Assembly (NCBI RefSeq): GCF_954871325.1
Contig: NC_088778.1
Location: 14,535,666 to 14,599,665 of the forward strand
Length of the DNA stretch: 64,000 nt
From: Gordionus sp. m RMFG-2023
Lineage: Eukaryota > Nematomorpha > Gordioida > Chordodea > Parachordodidae
Direction of reading: 5' to 3'
Numbering within the stretch: the first letter of the stretch is position 1; the number at the start of each line of letters is the position of its first letter. A program made the translations under genes and the position numbers. The notes beneath the pieces are model-generated. The model was not told where the DNA came from. It saw only the letters and a list, made by a program, of their open reading frames with translations, and ran no database searches. This document shows positions 36,664 to 47,508 of this stretch, piece by piece.

Positions 36664-36987
36664 CAATGACATATAATATACCTAGACTGACGATTCATTC
36701 ATTAAAATGAATAATAAAGAGTCGTTAAAAGCAAATCAGCTGTACCCACCATTTTGGTAACCTATAATAATTATTTTCATGTTAAAAACTACTGTATATT
36801 TTCTAATTTTTTGAAATTAAAACATTTAATTCTTTAATAAAGCTTGCATCAGATATACGAATAAATTAGGCTCTCGTTTAAAATTTTAATAATAATTACT
36901 GTAACCAAGATGTCGTCTCCAGATGATTTGCATTGATGTACACTTTTAATAAATAAATCGTCAGTCTAGGTATATTATATGTCATTG
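36664..36987. mobile_element. MITE with long perfect terminal inverted repeats
   Basis: The left end CAATGACATATAATATACC.. and the right end are perfect inverted repeats over about 32 bases (36664-36695 and 36956-36987). The flanks are identical GTTTAGCC (36656-36663 and 36988-36995). The 8-base duplication suggests a hAT-type mover, although the first bases CAATG are not the usual hAT start. No coding capacity. The perfect ends imply a young insertion. Confidence 0.85.
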
Positions 36988-37599
36988 GTTTAGCCAAACA
37001 AACAATTCTTTGTATAAAAGCAGATTCATGGTCTATTTTTTACATAATTATTGAATCTATCAATTTGTTAAAATATATTATTAGTTCATTTTTAGGCATG
37101 ACTCTCCACTGGTAGGATTCAGTCACTTTAGAAAGAATATCGACATGTTTAGCTTTCCAACGGCTAAAACATACATTTAATATTTAGAAGAAACAATTTT
37201 AACCTTCTCAAGAATTAAAATTACATAAAGTCTTCAACTCTAATCTTTTATAAATTATAATAATGCGCCCATTGATATTAAGTATACAATTTTTTATGGT
37301 ATTTCCTTTTTAATGAAAAAAAATTCACCTATTTTACAAATTTTTAATTAAATCAATTAACTCGTGGATTTTTTTTCTTACCTATTTATAGAATATACTT
37401 ACGACTTAATAATATAGGTATATTTATATCTGGATTATAATGGATATACTAATATTTATAAGGTATAGACAAATTAATATTTTAGAAACTGCGATTTTGT
37501 TTTCGGTGTCCAACTACTACATGCCATAATTCAAGTTTGGTTTCATCGGTAGCCAGCTCGCATTCCATTTTTTAATCAATACCCAGATTGATGGGTGTT

Positions 37600-37995
37600 A
37601 ATTTCCAACCAGATTAGAAAAACGATGATTCAACCATCGTATTGATTATTTGTGCGTTCTTCGTCGGATAGAGTGCTCTGATTCATGTTCCAAGTTTCTG
37701 GAGGAAATCGATCAATTCGACTTGTCTGGGATTGAGAATTGCTTCTTGTGACCCCCCCCCCCTCTTGATACTCCATTAATATAATTTTTAACAAAATAAT
37801 CAAGAATATCCTTACCATTGCTCGGAATAACTGATCTCAGGAATGCCATCATTTCATTGCCCATATCACATAAAGGAACAAATGCTAAACGGTCCATTAT
37901 GCCACAAAGAAGCTAAGAGATTTATCGGTCCTGTATTGGCTCTAGCTTCTGAATTTTTCTATGGGTACTTTGATACAAATGGTAAAAGTATCATC
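37600..37995 (-). pseudogene. Mutator-like (MULE) transposase fragment
   Basis: Minus-strand frames read HLYQSTHRKIQKLEPIQDR, then MDRLAFVPLCDMGNEMMAFL, ILDYFVKNYING and FPPETWNMNQSTLSDEERTN followed by NQYDG. This order matches the MULE domain end (FH..QS..RKIQ..GL..., LAFVP..DV, ...YF...YIG, .FPPE.WN......RTNN..EGWHN). At least one stop and one frame change are present. It is only the C-terminal part and no terminal repeats were seen. Confidence 0.65.
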
Positions 37996-38867
37996 TGATT
38001 ACGATGTGATCCCCTAATTGAAAAAATAAATATAAATAATTAAATATATAAATCATACCAATAATAGTTTTAACCGCGCTTATAGCAGACTTTTCGAAAT
38101 CTATGTTTATATATAATGGATCAGGAAATAAATCCCTTTCCTGACATTTAGATGTTATTTCGAATATTTTTTCCTAAGTATTTTGCCTTTTTTCGGAGTA
38201 CACAATAAACAGCGATAAAATAGTGTTTATTGAAACTTTAATGACATATAATTTAAAATAATTATATAAAAATAAAACAACATGATAATTTTCAAAACTT
38301 AAAAGCCTTTTTATTCGATTCGATTTAAATAAATTTCTATCTAAAAATTATCTCTTGAAAATTAATATCTTGATTCCAATATCAGAATTTAAATAATTCT
38401 TTTTATATAAAAAAATAAATTTAAAAAAACTATATTTTGATTGACATTCATTAAAAAATATATTAGTATTCGAAGTATTCAGTGGCGTAGCCAGGATTGA
38501 TCCATGGTGGGGGGGGGGATTTGAAAAATTTTTGGGGGCTTCGCCCCCAAACCCCTTATCAAAATTTGCCAATATTTTGTGTATTATACCCAGGCCAGCA
38601 TAAATATTAAAAAATATTAGAATTAAAATTTTTGCCAAATTTATAATTAATAAGCGACTGAAAACATTATTTTGAAAATGTTATCAATGTTTAGTAAATT
38701 GTATATTAATTCAATCTATTCGATGTAAAAAAAATTTGCCTCCCCCCAAACCTTCCAATTTTATGATCAACTCAATATATCTTATTCTATGTTAAAAATA
38801 ATTATTTTAATTAAATTTTTGCATATAACAATATTTTGCAGAGATTTTATTTATTATTAACTTTATT

Positions 38868-39215
38868 TATTTAACTATGTATTTATTTTAATAATATATA
38901 AAAAAATAAATTTCAAAATATATAAATTTTAAACAGATTATTATATTAAAAATTGAATGTAAATAACTATATTTTAAAAAAATAAAATTGCAATAAAATA
39001 TGTAATTCTTGCTAAAAAAATACAATTTAACAATTTTATTTAGTATAAACCCTTTATTTAACTATGTGTTTATTTTATATACAAAAAATAAATTTCAAAA
39101 TTAGAAATTTTATACAGATTACTATTTTAAAAATTGATTGTAAATATCTATATTTTAAAAAAATAAAATTACATTAAAATATAAGTAATTCTTGTATGCA
39201 ATTTAAAAAAATATA
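38868..39215. repeat. Two tandem copies, period about 187, inside hAT 3' region
   Basis: AACTATGT.TTTATTTTA and the following AT-rich text recur 187 bases apart (38873 and 39060), with recognisable matches to about 39200. It lies downstream of the transposase stop inside the element 38480-44013. Confidence 0.55.
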
Positions 39216-39389
39216 ATTTAACAGTTATATTTAATACAAATGATAATATTATATAAATAATTCTTATTGTAGGTGCAATACTATTATTAAATATAGTATA
39301 AAAATATCATGACTAAAAATTCATTATAATTAAGTTTTACATATAAAAATTTTATGACTAAGAAAATATTACAATTATATGATTTGAAT

Positions 39390-41714
39390 TTATAAAGAGA
39401 GGTCTACTTTTCTCTGAGATTTGGCTAATTCATCTAGAATCAAATTTTTATCTAGAATAATCTCCTTATAAATATTTAATAGGGCTAATCCATTTAAACG
39501 GTTTTCACCGGTGCTATTTCTTAAATAGGTTTTTAACCTTTTCAAAGTTGAAAAAGACCTTTCATTAGTGCAGGTACTAATCGGTAAAGTAGCTAAAATA
39601 AAAAACAATGTTTTGATATTGGGCAGGGAATCTAAAGTGCAATTACACATGGAAAGGGCCTGCAAAGCATTTATAGGTCTCAAAGAGTACTCTATTCTGC
39701 CAAGATTTTTATACCAAAATTCGACATCACAAAGTAACTTATCATACGACCCTAATAAATCATCAGAATAAAACTCTGAGATGTTCTTAATATCCTCTCG
39801 CGTTTCAAGTGTAATCAACAATTCAGACTCAACCGGCAAAAGAAAATAAAAGCTTTTTAAAATAAAATTGTGACTTATAAATCTTTCCTTTAATTGAAAT
39901 AAAAATGTATCATAAAGTGGAATAAAAATGTTATATTTTATAAAAATCCTCAATCGTAGATGCATCAATATTTGAGCGATTGGATTGTCTAGAAACTACT
40001 CTAGGTTTAAAAATTTTAATCCCAAACATATTAGCGATCTCCTTTACTTTCTCATATATTTCGTGAAATTTTTCATCCACATTATCTCTGATATTTGTTA
40101 ATATTTCAACAATATCCTTTGTCCTATTCATAACCTCCCTTAAATCCAAATCAATTTTTTGTAACATTTTGCTAAAATCATATGTATAATTAAATAAAAA
40201 ATAAACACATTGAATTGAAATTAAAAATTGAGGCTTCGTAATAGCCTGTAAAAGATTTTCCGCATCTGCGGAATCTTTTTCTTTGCGTAATATGTATGAT
40301 TCCAGTGCCGCAAAAATAACCTCATATAACTCGATGAAAACCTTCACCGATTGTTGTCTTTCAATGAATCTTGTGGGACAAAATCTTTTTAATTTTTTTT
40401 TTGAATTTTTTGAATCAATTTCATCGAACGTTTGGGTAAAAATCTCCCTCTTCTTGGGTGGGGTAAAGAAGTCACAAACCGACGATATTGTTTCTAAATT
40501 TTGAAAAATATATAAAAATTATATAAAGATATCTATAATACATAATAAAATCTAATAAATTTCAATTAAATCAAAATCTTTTTACGTAAACTGTTCCGGA
40601 TGTCTCTAATTTCACTTGCCTCAGTTATCATCAAATTCAGGCAATGTGAACTGCAGTGAACATAAAGAGCTGTGCTATAAAGCTCTCTACTGGACCCCTT
40701 TAACATGGCCACTCATCGAGGGAGCTCCATCGTACCTTTGGCCTCTCAGTAGATTTAAATTTAAATCCAGGTTTTGAAGTGATTTAATAATTTGATTAGC
40801 AGTCATTTCTGACTTAGTGTCAGGTAATTCAATAAATTGAACAAATAGTTCCTTCATTTTATAATTACCTGATTCCATATCAATAAACCTTATTGCTATG
40901 GATAGTTCTTCAATATTACCAATATCGGAAGTTTCATCCGCTAAAACACTAAAAAATGGTGATGCTTTGACTTTTGAAGAAACTTCCTTTAATATAAACT
41001 GATTGCATATTGATATTATTTCATTTTGAATAGTGGGACTTAGGTAAGTAGCATTTTTAGAGGAGCTTTCAAAAAGCTTTAGGTAGTTGTCATTATTATT
41101 ACATAAAAATTTCAATAATTCCTTGAAATTTCCTTCATTGTGAGAAGGGGATGTAAGTGTTAGGGGGCCAGGAGATATCCTATGAGCTCTTAACGCCAAG
41201 CCCTGCCTCCCTAACCAAATGATAGCATCAATAATTATAATTATTCTTGATCGATTTTTTGTAACAATATCAAAATTTTTTTTATTCAATACATTTGATA
41301 TTTATATCTTTTGATTCATTGAGATTTCTTTTAAAGAATCCATTATCTCACAGGAATTAAGATGATATTTATTTTTTTGATGATAATTAAAATTTTCGAG
41401 CGCATCTTTCCATCTTGTGTACACCTGACTTACCAATGTTTTGAGTTTTTGTAACCCATTTCCAGCATATCTTGGGGAAAATATGACGCAAACTTTACAA
41501 AATGCGTCCTTTTCATCGGCTGAGTAAGCAAGCCACTTATATTTGTTAAGCCAGGATGCTTGAAAGGTTAAATTTCTTTTGCCCAAGGGCAATGGAAATT
41601 TATAACATTTGTCAGGTATCCAAATATTTTCAACAGCTAACAATTTTTCATTATCATTTTTAAAATGAAAATTTAAGTAAAGTGAAACATCTTTTTGAGA
41701 ACGGTGTGGTGTTT
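39390..41714 (-). pseudogene. hAT transposase, ZMYM/DUF4371-like body
   Basis: The main body starts at the acceptor AATATAG (41715) with ETPHRSQKDVSLYLNFHF. A TTF-type zinc-binding region follows (FQASWLNKYKWLAYSADEKD, AFCKVCVIF), then the DUF4371 core (FFSVLADETSDIGNIEELSI; RYDGAPSMSGHVKGVQ; LYVHCSSHCLNL). A further exon from acceptor 40493 carries FFTPPKKREIFTQTFDEID and PTRFIERQQSVK. The C-terminal dimerisation part is LPISTCTNERSFSTLKRLKT (catalytic Glu in NERSFS). I see one in-frame stop near 41302 and frame changes near 40690 and 39950. The family encodes proteins of about 700-900 residues. Confidence 0.85.
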
Positions 41715-42209
41715 CTATATTTTTTTTTAGATTTTAAATGATATATTTCAATATGAATTTCAATGTTAAGAGCTGAGCAGCACAAGAAAAAAATCTGGAT
41801 TATAAAAAATGTATCTCAGATAGATATCAAAGTTTCTTAATAAAAATTTAAAGACAGATACAAGTAGAAGGAAATTACTATAAAATATCATTACCAATTT
41901 TAATTAATATTTTTATATTTGTAGGATGATTTACACTCATGGAAGTGAAGAAGGTAGTAATATTTAAATTATGAAAATAAGTTCCTAAATATTATAAGCT
42001 GCCCAAGATTGTATATACAAAAAATTTTAAGAAAATAATTATGTTCTTCACAAATAAATAATAAAAACTGTATTTTATAAACTTTTCTAGTTTAATTGGT
42101 AATGATAAATCATCTGTATCTAAGATTCATTTTTTCACAACAAATCTGTATCTAGATTATTTTTCTGGAGGGCCTGCCCAACTCTGTTTGTATTGTAGAT
42201 ACAAGTTTT

Positions 42210-43760
42210 CAATACTGCTCAACTCTGTTTGACTTATAATGTACTACCTTTTGCAAAATAACACAAAAAAATGACTAACTTTAAAATTATAACTAAGTAT
42301 CGTACATTGCAAAATTTTAATAACTCAAAATGAAAATAGTATAATTTACAAATAAAAAAAATGGAATTAAAATAAATACTATACCATCATTTGATGATTT
42401 TCCAGCCAAATCAACTGATAGCTCACATGCTTTTGTAACACATAATGTTTCTATTTTTAATTAAAAAATATTAGAAATTATAAATAATTTAGAATATATA
42501 CCATCATTTGATGATTTTGTAGCTAACTCATCATTGGTTTTCCCATGGAGATGGAGTGGTAATGGTATGTCTGGTATTTCTAATTGCAAGATTTAAATAA
42601 AAGATATTGATAATACCATTACCTTCGAACTCAACTGATGGCTGATTTTCACTAGCAACATCCATATATATTTCTAATTCAAATTACATAACTTAAATTT
42701 TATAAATAAATTAATATATACCTTTTTCTTTTTGTTGTTGACAAAAAATTTTACGGATATCCATATTTAAATATTATAAAAACTTAAAATTTACAAACAA
42801 AACAAACTATCTAAATAGTTTAAATTTAAAAGTATATATTTAATAATTAAATTTATAAATATCTAATTTAACTATGCCAAGCCAGAAAATATTTACAAAA
42901 TATCTTTATTGTTATTTAATATTCTAATTTAACTATGCCAGAAATTATTTACAAATACAATATATCTTTATTCTTATTGTTATTTTCAATACTTCTCAAC
43001 TCTGCTTGGCTTATAATGTACTACCTTTTGAATAACACAAAAAAATGACTAACTTTTAACTATCGTACATTGCAAAATTTTAATAACTCAAAATGAAAAT
43101 AGTATAATTTACAAATAAAAAAAATGGAATTAAAATAAATACTATACCATCATTTGATGATTTTCCAGCTAAATCAACTGATAGCTCACATGCTTTTGTA
43201 ACACATAATGTTTCTATTTTTAATTAAAAAATATTAGAAATTATAAATAATTTAGAATATATACCATCATTTGATGATTTTGTAGCTAACTCATCATTGG
43301 TTTTCCCATGGAGTGGTAATGGTATGTCTGGTCTTTCTAATTGCAAGATTTAAATAAAAGATATTATAAATAATACCATTACCTTCGTCATCTGAGGATA
43401 CAACGAAAACCAACTCAACTGATGGCTGATTTTTACTAGCAAGAGCAACATCTATATCTATATATATTTCTAATTCAAATTACACAACTTAAATTTTTAT
43501 ATACCTTTTTCTTTTTGTTGTTGACGAAAAAACTTACGGATATCCATATTTAGAAATTATAAAAAATTAAAATTTACAAACTATCTATATAGTTTAAAAA
43601 TATATATTTAATAATTAAATTTATAAATATCTAATTTAACTATGCCAAGCCAGAAAATATTTACAAAATATCTTTATTGTTATTTAATAAATTTAACTAT
43701 GCCAGAAATTATTTACATACAACATATCTTTATTCTTTTATTGTTATTTAATATTTTAGT
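42210..43760 (-). repeat. 777-base tandem duplication of hAT 5' mini-exon cassette
   Basis: Text beginning CAATACTGCTCAACTCTG at 42210 recurs at 42987 (period 777). Each copy holds, on the minus strand, a start exon (MDIRKFFRQQQKEK at 43547-43505; MDIRKIFCQQQKEK at 42764-42722) and three mini-exons, all with AG acceptors and GT donors. In the inner copy these are 42673-42623 (51 bases, ASENQPSVEFE), 42579-42502 (78 bases, PLPLHLHGKTNDELATKSSN) and 42450-42385 (66 bases, ETLCVTKACELSVDLAGKSS). All three are multiples of three and phase 1 at both ends, so they can be duplicated or skipped without changing frame. The inner cassette leads into the main body at 41714. Confidence 0.8.
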
Positions 43761-43971
43761 TCATATAATTTATATATATTTTTAAACGATGTGATCATTT
43801 AAAATTAAAACTCCTTTTTTTATAAATATATTTCATTGTGATATTCATATTCATATTCATATTGTATTATATATAATATATTATCTTATTTCTCTAAATT
43901 GAAACCGTTTTTATTTTATAAAAAAAAAAATTAAAAAAAAAAATTTAAAAAAAAAATTTCCTTTTCTATGT

Positions 43972-43999
43972 GGGGGGGGGGGGGTCGACCCCCCCCCCT
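43972..43999. other. Long G run, TCGA and C run: perfect GC palindrome
   Basis: About a dozen G, then TCGA, then about a dozen C lie just inside the right end of hAT 38480-44013, in otherwise AT-rich DNA. It can fold into a very stable hairpin, and the G run could also form a quadruplex. Confidence 0.8.
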
Positions 44000-44191
44000 T
44001 GTCTACGCCACTGGCAGTATTTAATTGAACAACTGCGATACGCCCACCCCTCATAATCCCAGTGCATATACTTCATATTTATCCATTTTTGTAGTTTGGG
44101 GCATTGGTCAGGGCATTGATCATTTCTTTTGTCATTTATCGAATCGTACCTTTGAATTTTATCGACTTTTGACCTGTTTTATGGTTCATTT

Positions 44192-44613
44192 TAGAGACCT
44201 GCAAAGTCGTTCGGGCCGGCCCTGGAATTTTATTAAAAATAATCGAGTTCGGGCCGGGCCTGATTTTTTTTAAAAAAGTTCTGGCCGGGTCTGATATTTT
44301 TTAAAAATATTCGGGCCGGGTCAGGTCGGACCTTGGAATTTTTTTTAAATATATCTAAAAATATCAATTTTATATTGAATTTTTATGTAAAATAAAATTA
44401 TTTGATTTTATTTTTTGAAACTAAACGACATATAACATATCTCTTTAATTTTGAGTAAATAAAAAAATTAATTTCTATAAATAAATTCGGGCCGCGCCGG
44501 GCCGGTAAATTTTTAAAAAAGAAATTACGAATTCGGGCCGAGCCGGCAAAACTTTTTTAAAAAAATTTCGGGCCGGGCCGGGTTTGAAAAATTAGGTCCG
44601 ATGCAGATTACTA
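44192..44613. mobile_element. hAT-like MITE, GGGCCGG-rich
   Basis: The left end is TAGAGACCTGCAAAG and the right end read inward is TAGTAATCTGCATCGGACC. The flanks GTTCATTT (44184-44191) and GTTCATTG (44614-44621) agree at 7 of 8. TTCGGGCCGG motifs repeat inside both ends. It is close to 62357-62732 and shares its inner text (AACGACATATAACATAT-like). Confidence 0.8.
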
Positions 44614-45272
44614 GTTCATTGTACTATTTAATTGAATTTTGACATATGAAATATGGATTATAATACATGTATTTATATGTAAATTAAACTTTATGGAATA
44701 TACTTATTAAAGTCATTTATAAGGTAAACCATTATATATATTATATTGAATTCTATCCGTGCTTTGAATATAATTTATTTTAAAAGGCTTATTCGTATAA
44801 TTTTGTTTAAGAAATTCCTGTACATTTATAATTGTTTTATACAAAAAAAAACCATGAAAAATATATACTCTGATAAGCGTTTCCAGGGGCGGACTGGGAG
44901 GCTAAAGGTCCCATGAGTGATTTCGAAGAGAGGCCCCATAGTTGGGGACTTCGCCTTCTTGCTGGCCTATGGCCCGCTTTTATCCGGCCTGCGGCCGGGA
45001 ATTATAAGATTTTATTTGAAATATATTACACTAAATTAAAATTTAAAATAATTTTTATATTTTTAATATTTATGTATGATCCATTTAAAAGAATTACTCC
45101 TCCTTTGAGTTGAATCATTATTCTTCGTTAATTTATCAACTTTTGTGATTATTACATATATTATTTCATTCATTTAATAGCCGACAACAAGTCAGTAGTA
45201 AATAAATGATTTAAATAATCTTCCCATATTTTTTATACATGGATTTTATATCATAATTCTTATTATTAAAAT

Positions 45273-47238
45273 CAGGGATGTGAAGGTGAACCCTTCGACA
45301 AAAAAAAGGGTCCAGGTGCGGGTTCGGGTCCAGTAATAAATTTAAAAAGGACCCGGGTCCAGGGCTCGGGTTCAGGGAACATAAATAAATCAAAATAAGA
45401 CTCTTTTTTCCTTCATTTTTATTATAATACAATATTACTCATAATTCAAAATGAAATAATATATATTTTAAATATTTTATTCAATCGCAGAATCATGATA
45501 TCTTTTAAAATATCATCCTTAAGTTTTCCACGTTAAATTTTACAATATATATTTCAACGATGAAAATCCACGTTCTACCCTTACTCCGAATAGATTGTCA
45601 TTTTTATAATACATAAATTATTGAACTTGTGTCGCCGGTACACCCATGACGATTCTAGACAAGGTATATTCTGGATATATTGAAGAATTTTCCTTCAGAA
45701 TTTTAACATATTTTTATCTCTATTTATTCTCTTAACTTCTGAGAAATTTTCTATTAAAGATACAATAGATATTTTATGCTCCTTTCTATCTGATGATAAT
45801 TTAATTATTTTTTTCTCTATCTAATAGTAAAATTTCCAGATCATATATATTGTTATCATTATCATTGTTATCGCTACAACCAGTAGATATTGTCGTAGCC
45901 TCCAATATATTGTAAATAATAGAGTTAAGGGTATGCCATAAATCCTCAAGATGGTCTATAGCCATTTGTTTTTGCTCAATACTTAATAAAACTTGATACC
46001 GAGGGTCTAAATATATTGAAGCATATACAACACTATTTTGTAAATATTGTTGCTATCTAATTTTCATATTCTCTAATACTTCACATGAAAAAGAACTTGT
46101 AAATCTTTTTAACTTTAATCGAAATCTTATCCATATGCCATAAAAATCCGATAAACATAACGGTTCTGCTTGCAATCTTAATGTAGTTATTTTTAAAAGA
46201 ACCAACATACTAGTAAGGTCATTTATTTAATTCCAATCATCTTCTGACAAAATGACATGCTCTTATAATAAAATAATTACAGAAATCTTTAAACTTATTA
46301 ATAGCTCTAGCATCATACAAATAGAGGCCCAACATGTTGTGAAATCTAATATTGCTATTTGCCTTCTCATTTGTAATATTCTTACAATTGTGGGAGTTCT
46401 TAAATATTTTACAACATCCCTTGCTTTATCAATTATAGTTTTAAAGTGATTATTTTTTAGGGAATCATTAATAGCGAGTTGTAGCGTATGGGCTGCACAT
46501 CTGATACAGTATATTTTTGTGGAGAAATCTTTTATTATCTCCTGTAAATCAATTTCACTTATGTCCTCATAATTATCATCATCATCATCTATATCATCCA
46601 TTTCTTCCAGTGAACATTCTAATAATTTGATTGATTTTACTAGATTAGCACCATTATCCGTAGTAATTGTATAAACGTTTCTTATAGGTATATGAAATTT
46701 ATTTAATGTTTCTAATATCATTCTTTTTATATTTTCAGAAGTTGAACTCTCTTTAATCTCCTTCATAGGTAAATTTCTTAATATTATATTATTTCCTTTT
46801 ATATACTGTATATTTATTCCTAGAATATTTCTACCTAATCTTTGGGCGGAATCAATTTTTAATGAAATTAATTTGTTTTTTGTTTCTTTTATTATTTTTG
46901 CTTGTATTTTTTTCGATTCATTATAAAATATTATTATTTACAAGAAAATAATTTGGTATCAATATCAATCTCTAAATAAAATGAAATGAAGTCCAGGAAG
47001 AAAAACGAAAGAAAAACGCGAAGATAAAATAAATCATTCCACGAAAAAAATTAAAAATTTTATATTATTTTTTAAAAATAATATTTTAACATTATTCTTT
47101 TTAAAAAAAAATTTTATGTTAAAATTTTTTTACCCTGAACCCTTGGACCCTCCACTTTTTATGAGGGTCTGGGTTGGGGTTTAGCCATAAACGAGGGTCT
47201 AGGAGGGTTCAGGGTCCGGGTCCGGGTTCACATCCCTG
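45273..47238 (-). mobile_element. Nested hAT element with GGGTCC-rich ends
   Basis: The ends are CAGGGATGTGAAGGTGAACC on the left and CAGGGATGTGAACCCGGACC read from the right. The flanks are identical ATTAAAAT (45265-45272 and 47239-47246). GGGTTCGGGTCC-type motifs repeat at both ends. It contains a broken hAT transposase on the minus strand and is inserted in 44884-52024. Confidence 0.92.
45600..46800 (-). pseudogene. hAT transposase fragment
   Basis: Minus-strand blocks: ILETLNKFHIPIRNVYTITT then DNGANLVKSIKLLECSLEEM (second catalytic Asp in TTDNGAN), an acidic run DDIDDDDDNYEDISEIDLQE, RCAAHTLQLAINDSLKNNHF and, further on, YASIYLDPRYQVLLSIEQKQ (the LDPRY block). The C-terminal dimerisation part and the finger were not seen. 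Several stops and frame changes are present. Confidence 0.8.
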
Positions 47239-47508
47239 ATTAAAATTTAATTCTGATTCGCTTTTTAACACTTCATTTTGGTCCAACTTATAAAAATCGT
47301 AAATTACCAAAACAGAAAAAGAAGCAGAATTAGAATGAATAACTGTGTTATTGTTATACTAAATTGCTAAATAATATAATATGAATATTATAAGAAATTA
47401 TTGAACGTTTACTTTTAAATCGGTTTTAACATTTTGAAAGAAAAGGATTTGATGAGATTGTGATTAAGGTTAAATTTTCATAAAGGTTAGCTTAACAATT
47501 TTCTCATT

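Larger units (their letters stand above)
38480..44013 (-). mobile_element. hAT transposon with ZMYM-like transposase
   Basis: The left end is CAGTGGCGTAGCCAGG and the right end read inward is CAGTGGCGTAGACAAGGGG. The flanks are GAAGTATT (38472-38479) and GCAGTATT (44014-44021), 7 of 8 identical. Both subterminal regions carry long G or C runs. The transposase gene runs on the minus strand from about 43547 to 39390, with a duplicated set of 5' mini-exons. Only a few lesions are seen, so the copy is degraded but not ancient. Confidence 0.9.

Noticed and set aside
41750-42230. A possible small hAT MITE with AGAGCTGAGCAGCAC and GCTCAACTCTG ends
   Set aside because: There is no target-site duplication, and the right end is part of the 777-base duplicated unit, so the border cannot be real there.
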